Positions 15,600-27,824 of a DNA stretch of 64,000 nt are shown here, one piece after another. This DNA is from Apricaphanius iberus (Eukaryota; Chordata; Actinopteri; Cyprinodontiformes; Aphaniidae): contig JAPXFQ010002465.1 in NCBI GenBank assembly GCA_028564705.1, forward strand, positions 372,001-436,000, read 5' to 3'. Both the position numbers and the translations under genes were made by a program. Below the pieces are notes generated by a model. The model was given only the letters and a program-made list of their open reading frames with translations. It had not been told where the DNA came from and did not search any database. Numbering within the stretch: position 1 is the stretch's first letter; each line of letters begins with the position of its first letter.

Positions 15600-16060
15600 A
15601 TCATGGAACATTTCTCTAATTCAAGTGTTCAGAACGTAGTAAAACTCTCTGAACAGTGGGCTTTTCTGTTTGCTCCAGTGGGACAAATACTCCTGAATGT
15701 GCTCTTTTTGCATCAGTAGTTAACCTCTGGTGATCTGTCACCACCAGTCTGTGTCCAGTATAGCCACAGATGCGCCCAAAGCCGCAGTAACTCTTCAACA
15801 TGCTGTCAGCTTGCGACTTGCAAGATGCTTTCAGTATGGTGTCCAGGTCTGAGATTATGCTCAGATTCTCTCATTGGAATTGTTTTTTTTTGGACTGATT
15901 TAGTTAACTGTACTGCATCTGTAATGTTGAAAATGTCTATGTATTCGCACCAAGTGATCAGAGGTTTAAATATCCGTCAAAATGACCCAGATCCTTTAGA
16001 GTTTTCTTTTGCCATGAAAAAAACAGCCATATACTGAAAATTATCGGTTACACTATATGT
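15600..16060. repeat. copy of the unclassified dispersed family
   Basis: Segments CTCTTCAACATGCTGTCAGC and GTGTCCAGGTCTGAGAT match 60360-60385 and 34520-34545. The copy lies inside the hAT-like element at 13507-16862. Confidence 0.5.
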
Positions 16061-16862
16061 TAACCATAATGCCAGAAAGACAAGAACAGCAATCCCTATT
16101 GTTCATGTTGACCTATTTTCGCACTGCTTCCTGCTTTTACTGTCCAACAACTGAAAGACCTTAGCACATGTTCTTGCTGTTGAAAAACGTAGGTCCTGTT
16201 GCATTTACTCGCAGTTTGAATACGAGCTGCCGCACACACAAAAAAGTTGCAAAGCCAGTGAACAATGAGATCTCACTAATGTGAATACAGGGACAATTCC
16301 TTCTGGACCCTAAAGCTCTCTGGTCGCCTTGGTCATATTTAAACATGCCATAAGCTCTACTGCAAAAACAAATATAAAGTGCATGAAAAATACAAATCCT
16401 TACAACACTGGAGCCCTATGGCTGTTTTTTCTGTAAACAGACGTATTGAAGGGATATGACCTGTTGCAGTACATCCATGTTTTGATTAGGCCTCCAGGTA
16501 GAGTCTGCTAATTGTAGCTTTCTTTTTCCTGGAAGTGGTAGGCACTTCTTCTGTCACTTCACTGGACTTCTGCAAAGGAAGGGTAATCTGTTTTTGATCA
16601 TTTTGTTAACTTGTGAGTTTGTTTTTAGCCTAACATCTCATGTGACCGAGGCTAGCGTCGAGACATGCTTGCAAGACTGATTTATAGCTGGATGTAACAG
16701 AAATAATCAGGTAATTTTTCAAAAGAAACTATAATTTTGACTTTGATGTTAAGTAAAATGAAAATACTGTAAATTGTTTATCCTTTCTATGCGGGCTGCA
16801 GCCTGGTGCCAAATGACCCACTGACCGGAACCGGTCTGGGGCCTTTAGGTTTGTGACCTCTG

Positions 16863-16870
16863 CCCTAGAT
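16863..16870. repeat. right 8-bp target-site duplication
   Basis: CCCTAGAT, identical to 13499-13506. Confidence 0.8.
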
Positions 16871-19800
16871 ATCCAAAATAAACATAGTTTTTATTCTTAA
16901 TACTAGAAATTCTAGCTAAACATAACTGTTTTGTTAAAGGTTTTGGTTCCACTTAAAAAACGAATGCTGATAAGTTTGACATGTATAAAGACATGTATGT
17001 TTCTGCTGTATGTTCTCCCTGGAGGAACGGGTATAGTGTGTGTCAGTCCATTAGCAACATCCTGTGAAGCAGTCAGCTGATCAGTGTCTGATCAGCAGCT
17101 ATCAGCCATTAGCCTCATCCACCCCACATTATCACTGCTCACTTCCCAGCACTATGTTTGTGTTCATCGATGTCAGCCACTGCTATCTGCTTCACATTTG
17201 CAAATATCAGATGGGATAGTATTTTTTTACACTGAGAAAGTTCATGTTCAGCACTGTTTTTATGACAGGATCCAGAGAATATTTTGAGAACATCTACAAA
17301 GAGAAATAATCATTTTTTTAAATGTTTTATAATCTGTTATTTGAATGTATTTAGACAGTTATACAGTTAGTGGAGAGGAACCCAGTAAAAGGAGCTTTTA
17401 GGCATATGCTGAAGTATTGATCAGGGTAATGAGATGCCTTTAAGACTGTGGTTCCAAACATTCATTCTGGAACTTTCCTGAGCAAATGTCCACAGATAAT
17501 CTGATAGTCAGACCTTTATGTCCAAGCCAGCAGATTTTTCAAGTACTTACCGCAAGTGTGTATGGTGGAAGAATTGCATTTTTGTCTCATTTTCTGATGA
17601 TGTAATTGCAGTTCTCCTCTGATTTGTCACTATTGTTGAGATGTTCCAATAGATGTATTGATATAGACTCAAAATACTCATTAAGATGCTTGATCTGCAA
17701 TTGTAGATGATAGGTAAAGATAACAGATGGATTGTCACACCATGTTTATTGGCATTATGTCCCTTCAGTGGTCTCTGTTAATAGACATTCCTCCACCATA
17801 ATGCTTTATGTGTGGGAATTTGTGTCTGAAACAACAAAATTCATCGGTTGTGATTCAAGAACTTTTAGAAGCATTTATAACTTCATATAGCCATTTTCTG
17901 TATGATTTTATCAGTATCTTACTTCATCATGAAGAACTTTAGGCAGTGGAATCATGGTATTCGCTAGGGTTAGAGGCCACATCCAGCCATGAATAGATAA
18001 TATCTGTGAATCCTGCAGATCCCCTATAAAAACGTTTATAACTGCCTATTCTAAAATTTAAAACCCCAAAAATTGCTTATTGTATCTTAATATTCACAAT
18101 GGAGACTTTCTTTGCTCAACTGCAAAAGCTAAGATCTGCAATCTTCCTTATTTCCACTCTTGGGGGCATAGCCAATCAGTGTCAGCAATGGGAAACGCAC
18201 TCATTGATTGGCTGCTAAGTAAACACTGGCCAGTGGTATATCATGTAGAACTGCAGCCAGGTAATTCCACTTGCCATGTTGCATTTTAAATAGAATATAT
18301 GAAATATTCTCAATAAGAGCTACAAAAAGAAATATATGAATATATGAACACTGAACAGTGAATAGGTGGGTGTCCTCCTCTTTCCGATGGCTTTTCCTTA
18401 ACTTCATAGAAATTTGCAGAAATGTGTTTATGCATAATTCTTTAAGTCCCTTAGCATGTAAATCTGGTTGAAATTTGGACTCAGCTGTTGCAAAAAGTTG
18501 ATTCTTTTCTTTTTCAGCCAATCTGTTGCAAGCTTGTTGCTGTAGTTTGGAATCATTGCCATGGTGATAACTCCGTTTCAGCTAACCTTCAGATTTTGGA
18601 CAGATTGCCTCCAGTTTGACTTGACAATACCGTGGTATTTTTAAAGAGTTCATGGTTGACTACATGGATGCAAATGCTTAAACTTTGTGGCTGCAAAAAC
18701 AAGTCCAGATATTCACCCCTCCATCACTATGCTTAACAACTGATGTGCTGTGTTTTAATTTCTGCACACATGACCAAAAGTGTTTACTTTGCTTTCATAT
18801 TTCCAAGTAGCATTGTTCTAGAAGTCATCTGATTCATGCAGATGCAAGTTAGAAGAACTAAGCAGCTGAGAAAGCAGCTTCTAACATTTGTTCAGTCTTT
18901 TTATGATTTCCCTGTTATGAAATTTATTGTTTAACACGCTAAGGCATGTGGAGTCAGAGTTGAAGCTCTTGGGTGTTTTGCAAATCACCTGAGTATTCCA
19001 TTGTTTGATCTCGGGTTGAAATTGCTAAACTGGAACGTCAAATCCTGGTAAGGTTGATAACTATCCTAAATGTTGTCACATTTGTTAGTGATCATATATG
19101 ATTAGTTGCACCTTGTTGCTGCTTTCCCATTTAAATTGCATTAGTTAGAAATGGTGTGCAATAACTGATAACAGATATAGACTTTTTAGGGTTAATATTT
19201 CAGACCTCCAATGATCTAGTTTGTCATCTTTGATTGTGTTTATTTATTGTATTGCAAATATTCACTATGCCTTCATTTACTGATGGTGAAACATATTAAA
19301 GTATATTAATGTTGATGATTTGCCAGTAAGCTGGGCCGGTGGGTTTCAAGTTGTACTTAATTAGAAGTCAGTGAACAGTAACCAGCACCAGTGGTCATAT
19401 CCTATGGCCATTCTTTTATATCAGTGTGTGTATGCCTGCACCTGTTAGCATCAGTAACAAAGTGCCCCCTTGTCTTGGTGACCCACCACCTCCCTAGCAC
19501 TGGCGGCACCACCCTGAGGCGAGAAGGGGTTTTCCCCTCTCTTATTGTTCTCATAGAGAGAGCAGCCAAAAGACTCATAGAACCGTTAGTGGTCCCATAA
19601 AAAGACTGGAATAGATGGCTGCTAAGCCCCCCCAACGCACACACACATACGCACATTCCCAACCACAATTATCAAAATGCACATTTTTGCTCCAATCATT
19701 GCCTCCCACCGTCTTTCCTTCCCTTCATACCTGAGCAGTCATCTAAATGATGAGGCACCTGTGCATAGGTATTCATCTCGTTTTTTTTTTCTTTTACTGA

Positions 19801-20726
19801 TGCGTACACACGCACCCCAGTAACCTATACCCCACAATTACCTTCCAGCCCGATAAAGGGCCCTTGTATTTTTTTTGACCTGTTCCAGTCACACTGACAA
19901 CAGTGAGCGTATAGGCCAGAAGATGCCTTGCCATCTGATCTCTTCCTTAAAGACAAATACCCTCATTTCCTGGGAACCCCTCCTCCAACAGTAGACACCT
20001 TTGTCACCCTGCTCCCACTCTGCTCCCCACTCCCACCCATCCTGTCCATCACCTCAGGGTGTGCTTGGTGACCTGCTGGCTGGTGACAGGACAAAATAGC
20101 CAGTCATCTGTGCTCCTTTTTGTTTTTGTCATCACCATCTATTAGGCAACAGGAGACGCTGAATTGTTATCAGGATTAGAAAAAGGAGGGGAAAATGATC
20201 TGATGGAAACGTTTTGAAAGCATAATAGGACAAATAAAGAGGAGCTTTTGATAAAGATTTACTATTTACCAGCTTTATAAGCTTCATTTTCATTTCTCAT
20301 GTTGCTTTCACACCATAGATATTTGGTCCAATTCAGATTTTGTTTCCACGGATATCCACTTTTTTTGTTTACTATGATCTGCTGAAAAAGGTGGGCTCAG
20401 TCCACTTGGAAGCAAATCTTGGCACATTTTGTTTATGATAGGAAAGCAAATAGACTGTGAGTCTACATAGACTGTCAGTGAGCAAACAAGAGAACACAAC
20501 ATAAGTTATGGACATATATTTGATCTGTGAACCTTTAAATCCTTCTGGCTGCCTTGCCTGCTTGTCGTACTGGGCAGCTTCCTGTGATACTTCCAAAACC
20601 ATGAGCTCTTTTATCTGGAAGAAACTGAATTGGCTGTTTGGTAGTGTAGGAAAGTTTTGAACGGAAGTAGGCGCTAGGCCCCCATGAAGCTTAGGAAGAT
20701 TCTGTAGATGTAGATGTTTGGAGCCC
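16871..20726. other. intronic stretch without recognised genes
   Basis: No repeat with readable borders. The segments 19390-19600 and 19860-20130 are more GC-rich than their surroundings and repeat-free, so they could be conserved noncoding DNA. This is speculative. Confidence 0.5.
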
Positions 20727-20769
20727 ACTAAGTTGAAGTAGCTAGTTATACTAGCTACTTCAACTTAGT
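20727..20769. repeat. perfect 20-bp inverted repeat with 3-nt spacer
   Basis: Left arm 20727-20746 starts ACTAAGTTGAAG and right arm 20750-20769 is its exact reverse complement, separated by TAT. The symmetry stops abruptly at both outer ends. Confidence 0.95.
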
Positions 20770-22560
20770 ATTAGCTCAAGCAAAGCATTCAAATACTGCA
20801 CAATGAGCAATACCACCGATACTTGAATTCTTAATGTTTTATCTTAATATTTCCTGTTTTTTTTAGCTTTTTTATTTCTGGTAACAAGTTGTAAGCTTTG
20901 CAGAGCAAATTCTGGGAATGGTTTAGCCTCATCTAGTCATCTATGTTGAAAATGTCTGACTGAGAGGAGATCAGGGTGTGACATTGATTGTTATTAGTAG
21001 ATGCTGATCAGGTTTTAGTGTTGCTCTTATCTTCTTTTGCATGTGTGTGTGTTGGATCACTTAATCTGCAAGAGATGGAATGCCCTGCAGCATTAGTGCT
21101 GTACAGAGAGTGCATGTGTGTCTGTGCATCCATGTGACTCTGTGTGTGTGTGTATTAACAGAGCCAGAGGGCAGTCAAGACTGAGCAGCTGCTCTTTATA
21201 GTGACTGAACGGACACCAATGTATCAGGCATCTGCCACGCATTCACCCAACCTTCTACCCACTGCCATGTGTTTATTCCAGTCAAAGTGAGAGAAGATAT
21301 GTAGGTTTACCTTATTGTACCATTGGGCTCGTCATTTTTTTATATTGTAGAATAATACAGAATGATACATCTGACTGGGATATAAAAACAAAGTGTACAC
21401 TAATTACTTAGAGAGAAGCATTTAGCTTCATTAGGAAACAGACACATAGTCACTGCCTTCACTAGTCACAGAGCCACAGCTTGCCCCAATGAAGGGAGGG
21501 ACATGTCTCCATTAATGCCACCCCTTCATTATTGTGACCTCAATTTGTGGGAGGCACATTGCCAAGATGCCCATCCGTCCGTCTGTTGGAATCCGCCACG
21601 ACTTTCATTGAATATTGACCTCATACATGCTACTAACGGCCCAAACGATATGTAGGCTGAACTGTACATGTTCGTGTGACCATGCAGATCTGAAAAAATC
21701 AATTCCTCCCGCCAGAATGACACTAAAAACAAGTTACTGAGATAATTCTACCAAATTAGGTAGAATTGGACATGACTAGTATTTGTAGCTACAATACTTT
21801 GGCTATTGTTCTTTTTTTAAATTTTGCTTCATATCATGTGAGTATAACGACAAACTCTATATTGTTGATATGGGATCACTGGAAACAAGCAAGAGACGGA
21901 GAAGGCACCTGGGAGATTTCTTACATTTTCTTCAACCACAGACAACCTTACAGATCTGAAGCAATATCTCTGTAAGAGTCAGGCAGTAATCTCATCCAGC
22001 CTGGCCAGCAAGCTCAATGCTGGTTTTTTGTCCAAACCACCAAAACTGTGTACCTGTGGTTCCATTGAAAATTTTTACCCATCACTTAGTAGATAATGGA
22101 CTTAAGTTAAGCAGTACCTTATCCCGCCACAACCTGGATGAGATAATTTCCGATCTCACAGGAATGCACCCACTGTTGCCTTTCCACCTTATCGTAATAT
22201 TGTCTGGAGTTGTTCCAGAAGTGCATTAACATCCAAAATGGTTACATGGTAATTTCTGTTTATGCTTCATGTAGCTCTTTTATCCGGGATATTCCCCGCG
22301 AAAACTTCCACTCTGCCTTTTGTAGAGCTCATATTTGTAGTCACTACTTGAAGCTTAAGATTAGGCAGAAACCTTACAGGAGAGATATTTTGAGAAAACA
22401 GTGGAATACATGCAACAGACTTCATATGCAACTATTGAACTACAACTTAATTGCCAAATCATGGAACCAGTGATGCAATACAACTAGTGCTGTAAAGCAG
22501 GTACTTGCCATGCTGTTTAGTCCAAAAATACCTTTTTTCAAAGATAAATTAAATTTTGTC
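20770..22560. other. intronic stretch without recognised genes
   Basis: A smaller palindrome, AATTCTACC-6-GGTAGAATT, lies at 21744-21767. Open frames at 22017-22473 have no recognisable similarity. Confidence 0.55.
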
Positions 22561-22579
22561 ATAACTTAATTCAGTTCTT

Positions 22580-23226
22580 TTTTAATTCAGTTTATTTATA
22601 TAGCGCCAACTTATAACATATGTCATCTCAAGGCACTTTACAAGAAAAGCTGTTTCAGTACAAAATATACAAAAATTCCAATCAGATGAAAAGTTTTCTG
22701 TTTAAGGAATCCCAGCAAATTGTGTCAAGTCATTGACGTGAGGTTGTGGCCCTTGATGCTCACTTCCAAACACCGCAATCCTCCCAGCCGTCCATCATAC
22801 TGAGCAAGCATGTAGCAACAGTGGAGAGGATAAACTCCCCTTTAACATTAAGGGAACCTCCATTAGAACCTGGCTCAGCCACCATCTGGGGGTTTGAGAA
22901 GACCGAGCAGAGACACAGAAGGAACAAAAGGAAGTGATGTAAGAGTAATTACTATATTAAAGAAAGTAAAAAGTGGTAAGACATGGAAGATGTTTGATCA
23001 CACGGGGCATCATCTGAATCGATGCTCCCCATCCAGCAGGGCATTGTAGCTGAGCAGGATACCGGACCAGATGTACCTTCTATGGAGAGAAAAAGACTGA
23101 GAAAAAACCCAAAACAAAGATAACAGCTGAAATTGCAGCAAAAAAAAATGCAACTTGAGAGTAGTAGAAGAGAAAATTAGCACAGTGAAGAAAAGTGGTC
23201 AGTCTGTCCTCCAACAGTCTAAAGAC
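22580..23226 (+). repeat. common teleost interspersed repeat, first part
   Basis: Carries the familiar blocks TTTATTTATATAGCGCCAA, CATCTCAAGGCACTTTACA, then GCAACAGTGGAGAGGATAAA, CTGGGGGTTTGAGA and GTACCTTCTATGGAGAGAA in the usual order. Its continuation is found at 24806-25060, so a younger element has split it. Class not certain. Confidence 0.7.
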
Positions 23227-23468
23227 TGGCACATACTTGTGTGCAGATATTTTCCAAATTCTCCTAACCTTTACAGATTAGGAGACCACACATTTGAAGT
23301 AACAAAAAACAGATCACACAAGATCTCTCTCTGCTGATCTTACAGAGGTCCATGAGTTGACGTCACTACTCCCCACATGCAGCAGTTCAAATCGAACGGG
23401 CGCCATTGTGGAAGGCAGTCTCCTGCAGTTTGTTATATGCAGCTAACCTAAACTTAGAAACGGTAAAT

Positions 23469-23612
23469 ATGCCGGATACCTGTTGTGCCTCAGGATACCA
23501 TAACAGACACGGACGAGATAAGGGGAGAGCGTTCGTCAAGATTCCCAAGTATCCAGAACGAAGAAAACGATGGATCACTACAATGAAATGCGCAAATAAT
23601 CAGGCCAAATAA
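23469..23612 (+). pseudogene. THAP-domain N-terminus remnant
   Basis: From the ATG at 23469 the frame reads MPDTCCASGYHNRHGRDKG, then a FVKIPKYPERRKRWI block. This is the beginning of a C2CH THAP zinc finger (C-x2-4-C, R-G-R/K..F..P..P.RR..W). The consensus second half, with the remaining Cys and His, is absent: the frame runs to a stop at 23610-23612 after ANNQAK. The G usually found after CCASG-C is replaced (CASGYH), so the first Cys pair is also altered. THAP fingers bind DNA and are common in P-like and other transposases. Here it is a fragment or possibly a first exon. Confidence 0.6.
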
Positions 23613-23969
23613 AGCTGTGGGACCCCACAGGCAAAGGTTTCCACTTCATATCAGTTACATAAAACAACGTTTCTTCAACTTTATATGGTATTTGTTTTAC
23701 ATGCTTCTATTAAGATTCTGATTCTTACAGTTATTTTGTTGTGGATTGTGTAAACATCTTGTAAAACTTTGCAGAATCATAACAATCTTCGTGATGTCTC
23801 CATGGCGTTGTTAACTTGTCTTGTGATCACAAGATCGAGGAACAGACTAAGGTATACATTTTTTTTTGAAGCAATGATCGATTAATAGTTCAAAATTGAC
23901 ACACATAAAAAGCACACGGACATAACTTAGCTGCCCATTGCTCATGGTATCTAAAATCCGTACTTACCC

Positions 23970-24335
23970 TCCTGGTGCGCAATCCTTGGTAGGAGGATTT
24001 CAGATCTGGATCTCGGTAACAAACCCTGACTGTGACCATTTATGTCCCTCTAGGCTTTTATAAGCTTTAAGCGATGCTGCTGAGAAGGCGAGGGAAAGTT
24101 GATCAGGAAATTATATGTCAGTCAGGGTTTGTATCTCTTTGTATCTAGTATCTCAGGTCTGGTAAAAGGTTCGCTCCGCTGGCTTGTATAGTTTTAAAAA
24201 GTATCCCAGGAACATGATAAGGGTCGGGGATGTTTAATCTTTGTAATTTCCCCGCATATGGAAAAATATTGTCCGTTTTAAAATTGGGATTAAACTCAGA
24301 AGAAGTAAAATCACAGCCGGCGACATTCATTTTGA
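23970..24335 (-). pseudogene. YqaJ-type exonuclease-family N-terminal remnant
   Basis: On the minus strand the frame reads MNVAGCDFTSSEFNP..., IFPYAGKLQRLNIPDPYHVP, then LLPDLRY followed by a stop, a roughly 27-bp extra stretch, and after small frameshifts FPSP..., SLKAYKSLEGHKW, SGFVTEIQI. I recall this order from fish proteins annotated with a YqaJ viral-recombinase-like nuclease domain, where SLEGY.YF and SGFV precede the nuclease. A stop (TGA) sits where those proteins have Trp. A GTAAGT on the minus strand just past the block could be a splice donor. Broken copy. Family assignment rests on memory. Confidence 0.45.
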
Positions 24336-24805
24336 TTACATTCCTACCTGCCAGCATGGCGCCTATGCTGTGAGAGTCACTTGACATCCGGAGCTCTGTA
24401 GTGTGTGGTGTGCAGTATGGAACACAGCACACACTATCCGCTTCTTCATGCTCAATATTCCAAATCTCACATAGTCAAACGTGACTTCAGTGTAAACAAA
24501 CATAGGAGAAGAAAGGAAGAAGGCTTGGTTTTCTTTACCCTCTTGCTCTCTGAATAAAACCACCAATACAACCCCCCCAAAAATATGTCAAAAGACGGCA
24601 ATGTGGGAATGTTCATTATTTACAATCTCTCCTTTCTTTCCGAGTGGATTGGACTGGACAAAATCACTCTTAACAGAGCCCACACTACAGGAAAATCAGC
24701 CATTATGTTGTGTGCAGACACCAGACAATCAGGCCTTTGCTGGCTTTGATCGTAAGGGGGGGATGGGGACAAAAAAAAAGCCTGATTATCCTATAGTGTG
24801 TGCCA

Positions 24806-25060
24806 TATATAGCAGATAGCTTAGGATGACCTAAGCCATTTTAACTATAAGCTTTATCAAAAAGGAATGTTTTAAGCCTGATCTTAAAATTAGACAGGGT
24901 GTCTGCCTCACGGACATATTATCCTCCAAGTATCTTCAGTCATTGTGGATAGTGATGCTGTGGGTAGGATCTCCAGAAGTCACGATTCTTGCACCAAATC
25001 TGAAGAGGCCTCTCAGATTAAGCAGTGACTGAAGTCACTGTTGCTGCAGGACTGCCTCTT
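24806..25060 (+). repeat. common teleost interspersed repeat, second part
   Basis: CCTAAGCCATTTTAACTATA, CTTTATCAAAAAGGAA and GGGTGTCTGCCTC continue the family whose first part is at 22580-23226. Confidence 0.65.
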
Positions 25061-26002
25061 GACTGTCAAATAGGACTGTAAACATATGCTAAAAGGTCAA
25101 TATCGTTTGAGCTGTTAGCTGATAGATGGCTGTCACTGCCAGTTGTTAGCAAGCACTTACTTGTCCACCCCATTTGCATGATATTTTAAGAGGTAAAATT
25201 ATGAGCTTTTCCTTCTCCCCACCCATCATTGCTTAAACCATATTATCCCTCCATCACACCTATCACCCGTGCAGAGTAATATCATATGTATAAGCGACGA
25301 TTGAGTCAGGATATGACCCTTACACATTATGATGGATAGAAGAGATGGTTTGAACTTCCTCCCTCTCCCTCTGCTCTTTGGCCCTGCTCTGCATCCACGA
25401 AGTGTCTTTTCAGGTCCTCTGGGATTTGGGGTCATAGCTCAGGTTTTATTTGAGTTGTTCAAGATGGTAATTAGCTGCTCTCATTTGTAAAAACAAACAA
25501 ACCAAAAAGATCTTGTTGCCATGGTTCCACATAATTACAACTGTCTGAAAGTAAGAAAAATGAAAACCAAAAATCTTTTCAGCTTAAAATCATCCAAAAA
25601 TAGTATTTTTTTAAAACATATATAATCCCTCGACCAAGAATATCATCAACAAAAGTCTATAAAACTACAAGTCATAACTAACATAACTAAAAATGCTACT
25701 CCTTTATGCTGCCACCATGAGCAGAGCAATTCTAGACTATTAGGCTTTCTGGTAATCTATATACATTCTAATACTAGGCTTTATGTATTCCTGACACCGG
25801 GCAGTTCCATCAGTGCATTACAGTCATATAGGAACAAACACTTCAAGTAAAAATCTAAAAACAATTTGAATTCACCAAAATTCAAAGCTTGAATGAAAAT
25901 TTAAAGCTTTGACAATCGGTGCCTATCTCTGATCTCCAACCACCTTTCTGGCCAGCTTTCTAAACTCTGTTAATTAGTGGGTAAAAAGTAAGTTTTTACT
26001 TT
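25061..26002. other. intronic stretch, nothing recognised
   Basis: No coding, RNA or repeat border visible. Confidence 0.6.
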
Positions 26003-26378
26003 GTTCACATTAGTGTTGTCACAATACTAAAATTTCAAACTCAATTCGGTACTGGAAAGAATCTTCGATACTTGATATCAATTTCGATGCTTAGGGGGCT
26101 TAAAAACACCAATTTATTAAAAAAGTAGATACAAAAAATTGCATTCTTTAATCCAGCTACCTTATCTATAGTGCAAAAATGAAATGTAACTAATTCTTAA
26201 GTGTAATTAATTTCACTGGAAATGTTAAGCAAAATTGTTTATAATTATCAGCAGTGTTTTTAAAAGTGCACACAAAACATGGTGAAATATAACACTTTAA
26301 AGCTCTAAATAATAAAGTCTTAAAATAAGAAGCACAGCACTCAATATGGAAATATGTTAACTATATATTACTAAATAT

Positions 26379-27664
26379 TAGGGCTGTCAAGCTAAAAAAC
26401 GTTTTAATCTAATAAATCACAATAAGTAAACATTAACATAAAACTCTCCTACTCATTAAAGTAAATTATTTTATTGTGAAGAGAACTACTACAGCTAATT
26501 TTGCTAATGAGTTAGCACTGATTTAAGTTTTAGAACTTTAACTGAATAATGTGCATTTTAACGCAGCGGTAACTCACTATGTATGAAATGTACTGAAGCT
26601 ATACAGTGAACCCATATGAATAAATCAACAAAAATACAGCGTATTTATACTCTTTGGACCGCGACAGGGGGGCTAGATTTAGCAAGACTGAGCATACAGC
26701 AGAAGCAGATCGAAAAAAGAAAGCTCTGTCTCAGTCTGATGCTGCATTCAGACCAAGCCCATGCGTCAGCATCAGTTGCGGCAAGATTACATGTAAAGTC
26801 TATGGTAGAGTACGTCAGAGGTCCGTCAAGGGCTCTGCGTTGCGTTGAGTACGTTGGCCCCGTCAACGACGCTTGCGTTTCATATGGCAACGTACCAACG
26901 CATGCGTCACAGAAGTTCAGCAAGCTGAGCTTTTGATGGACCCAACGCAGTTAACACAGTGCGGCAACCAATCAGAGCCTCTTACTGTAGTTATGTCACT
27001 ATACACGGATCTTGAATGAAGCGCGGGGCCAGTGAAAACATTTTCAACAAACGCAGATTTAAAAAAACAGAAATAACATTTACCGAAGTCAGATGGATAG
27101 GCGCTCCTAAAGAGGAACAGAGAACCTGTAATTGGTGTCCTGGTAGGAAATTTAAGCTCCGATGCGGCCGAGGAGGTCGTAAAATTAGGCGCGCGACAGA
27201 CAGAAGTAGCAATGAAAGCGAACCTCATCCAAACGCAGCTCCTGGAGCAAATGGTTAAACTCCCCAAACTCAGAACGCATCAGAATAATGGGCGCTGATG
27301 AATCCGATGTCAACGTTGTCTAGCTTTATCTAGTTAATAAAGCCAAGCCACTCTCTAGTTACGATCCACCATAGTGCAGAACCTATGGCAACAGAGGAAG
27401 CCCCGACCGTGCGTTGTTTTTTCCTCAGAAGCAGGCTATGGAAGCCAAGAAGTACATACGTCAAACTTCATCCGTTGAATGCGTTGCCTGACGCAGACCA
27501 AATGTGCGGTGTGAATGCACCATAACATGCTGTTAAGTGATGAGAAGTTAACTCGGGGTGGCCTGACTTTTAGGATAAACAGGCCGCTATTCTGTTAAAA
27601 AAATTATGGTGTTAATTCTATAAATTAATTGACCCGTGTTAACGCGTTAATTTTAACAGCCCTA
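26379..27664. mobile_element. inner hAT-like element A
   Basis: Ends TAGGGCTGTCAA and, reversed, TAGGGCTGTTAA. Flanks CTAAATAT (26371-26378) and CTGAATAT (27665-27672) match at 7 of 8. The AACGCGTTAA word near the right end marks a very common fish miniature hAT family. It is split by the PIF-like element at 26740-27522. Nonautonomous. Confidence 0.82.
26740..27522. mobile_element. PIF/Harbinger-like element inside element A
   Basis: Left end TGCTGCATTCAGACC and reversed right end TGGTGCATTCACACC match at 13 of 15. Flanking triplets are TGA (26737-26739) and TAA (27523-27525), compatible with a mutated TWA target. It is notably GC-richer than its host, with ACGCA/TGCGT words near both ends. 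A basic + strand frame at 27016-27258 (CNWCPGRKFKLRCGRGGRK region) is open but I cannot tie it to a known transposon protein. Confidence 0.65.
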
Positions 27665-27824
27665 CTGAATATATTTCCGGCAGGCTGTATTACGGCACTT
27701 GGCTGTCAGTGAACGTGCAGGTCAGTGTATGCTGAAGGAGGCTGCGTATATGCTAGACTAGAAAAAATCAATACCCAGGAACAGAATATCTAATTTAGAT
27801 ACCAGTTTTAGTATCGATTAATAT

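Larger units (their letters stand above)
13507..16862. mobile_element. hAT-like DNA element, 3.36 kb
   Basis: The ends are CAGTGGTCCTCAAGC on the left and, as its reverse complement, CAGAGGTCACAAACC on the right, giving a short imperfect inverted repeat CAG(T/A)GGTC. An exact 8-bp duplication CCCTAGAT flanks the pair. Both features are typical of Charlie-type hAT elements. Near both ends lie the GGACCGG/ACCGGT words common in these fish elements. No transposase frame is recognisable, so it is nonautonomous or fully decayed. It contains a PIF-like element (13878-14430) and, at 15600-16060, sequence of the unclassified dispersed family. Confidence 0.75.
23227..24805. mobile_element. insertion carrying THAP and YqaJ-like coding remnants
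   Basis: This block interrupts the teleost repeat between 23226 and 24806. Its ends read TGGCACATAC (23227-23236) and, reversed, TGGCACACAC (24796-24805), 9 of 10 identical, suggesting short terminal inverted repeats. No clear target duplication was found. Inside are a + strand THAP-type zinc-finger start (23469-23612) and a - strand decayed frame (about 23970-24335). A CRE-like TGACGTCA sits near 23359, upstream of the THAP start. The transposon class is not assigned. Confidence 0.5.

Noticed and set aside
22017..22473. Two consecutive + strand ORFs of 70-87 codons
   Set aside because: No recognisable domain, and AT-rich composition like the surrounding intron.
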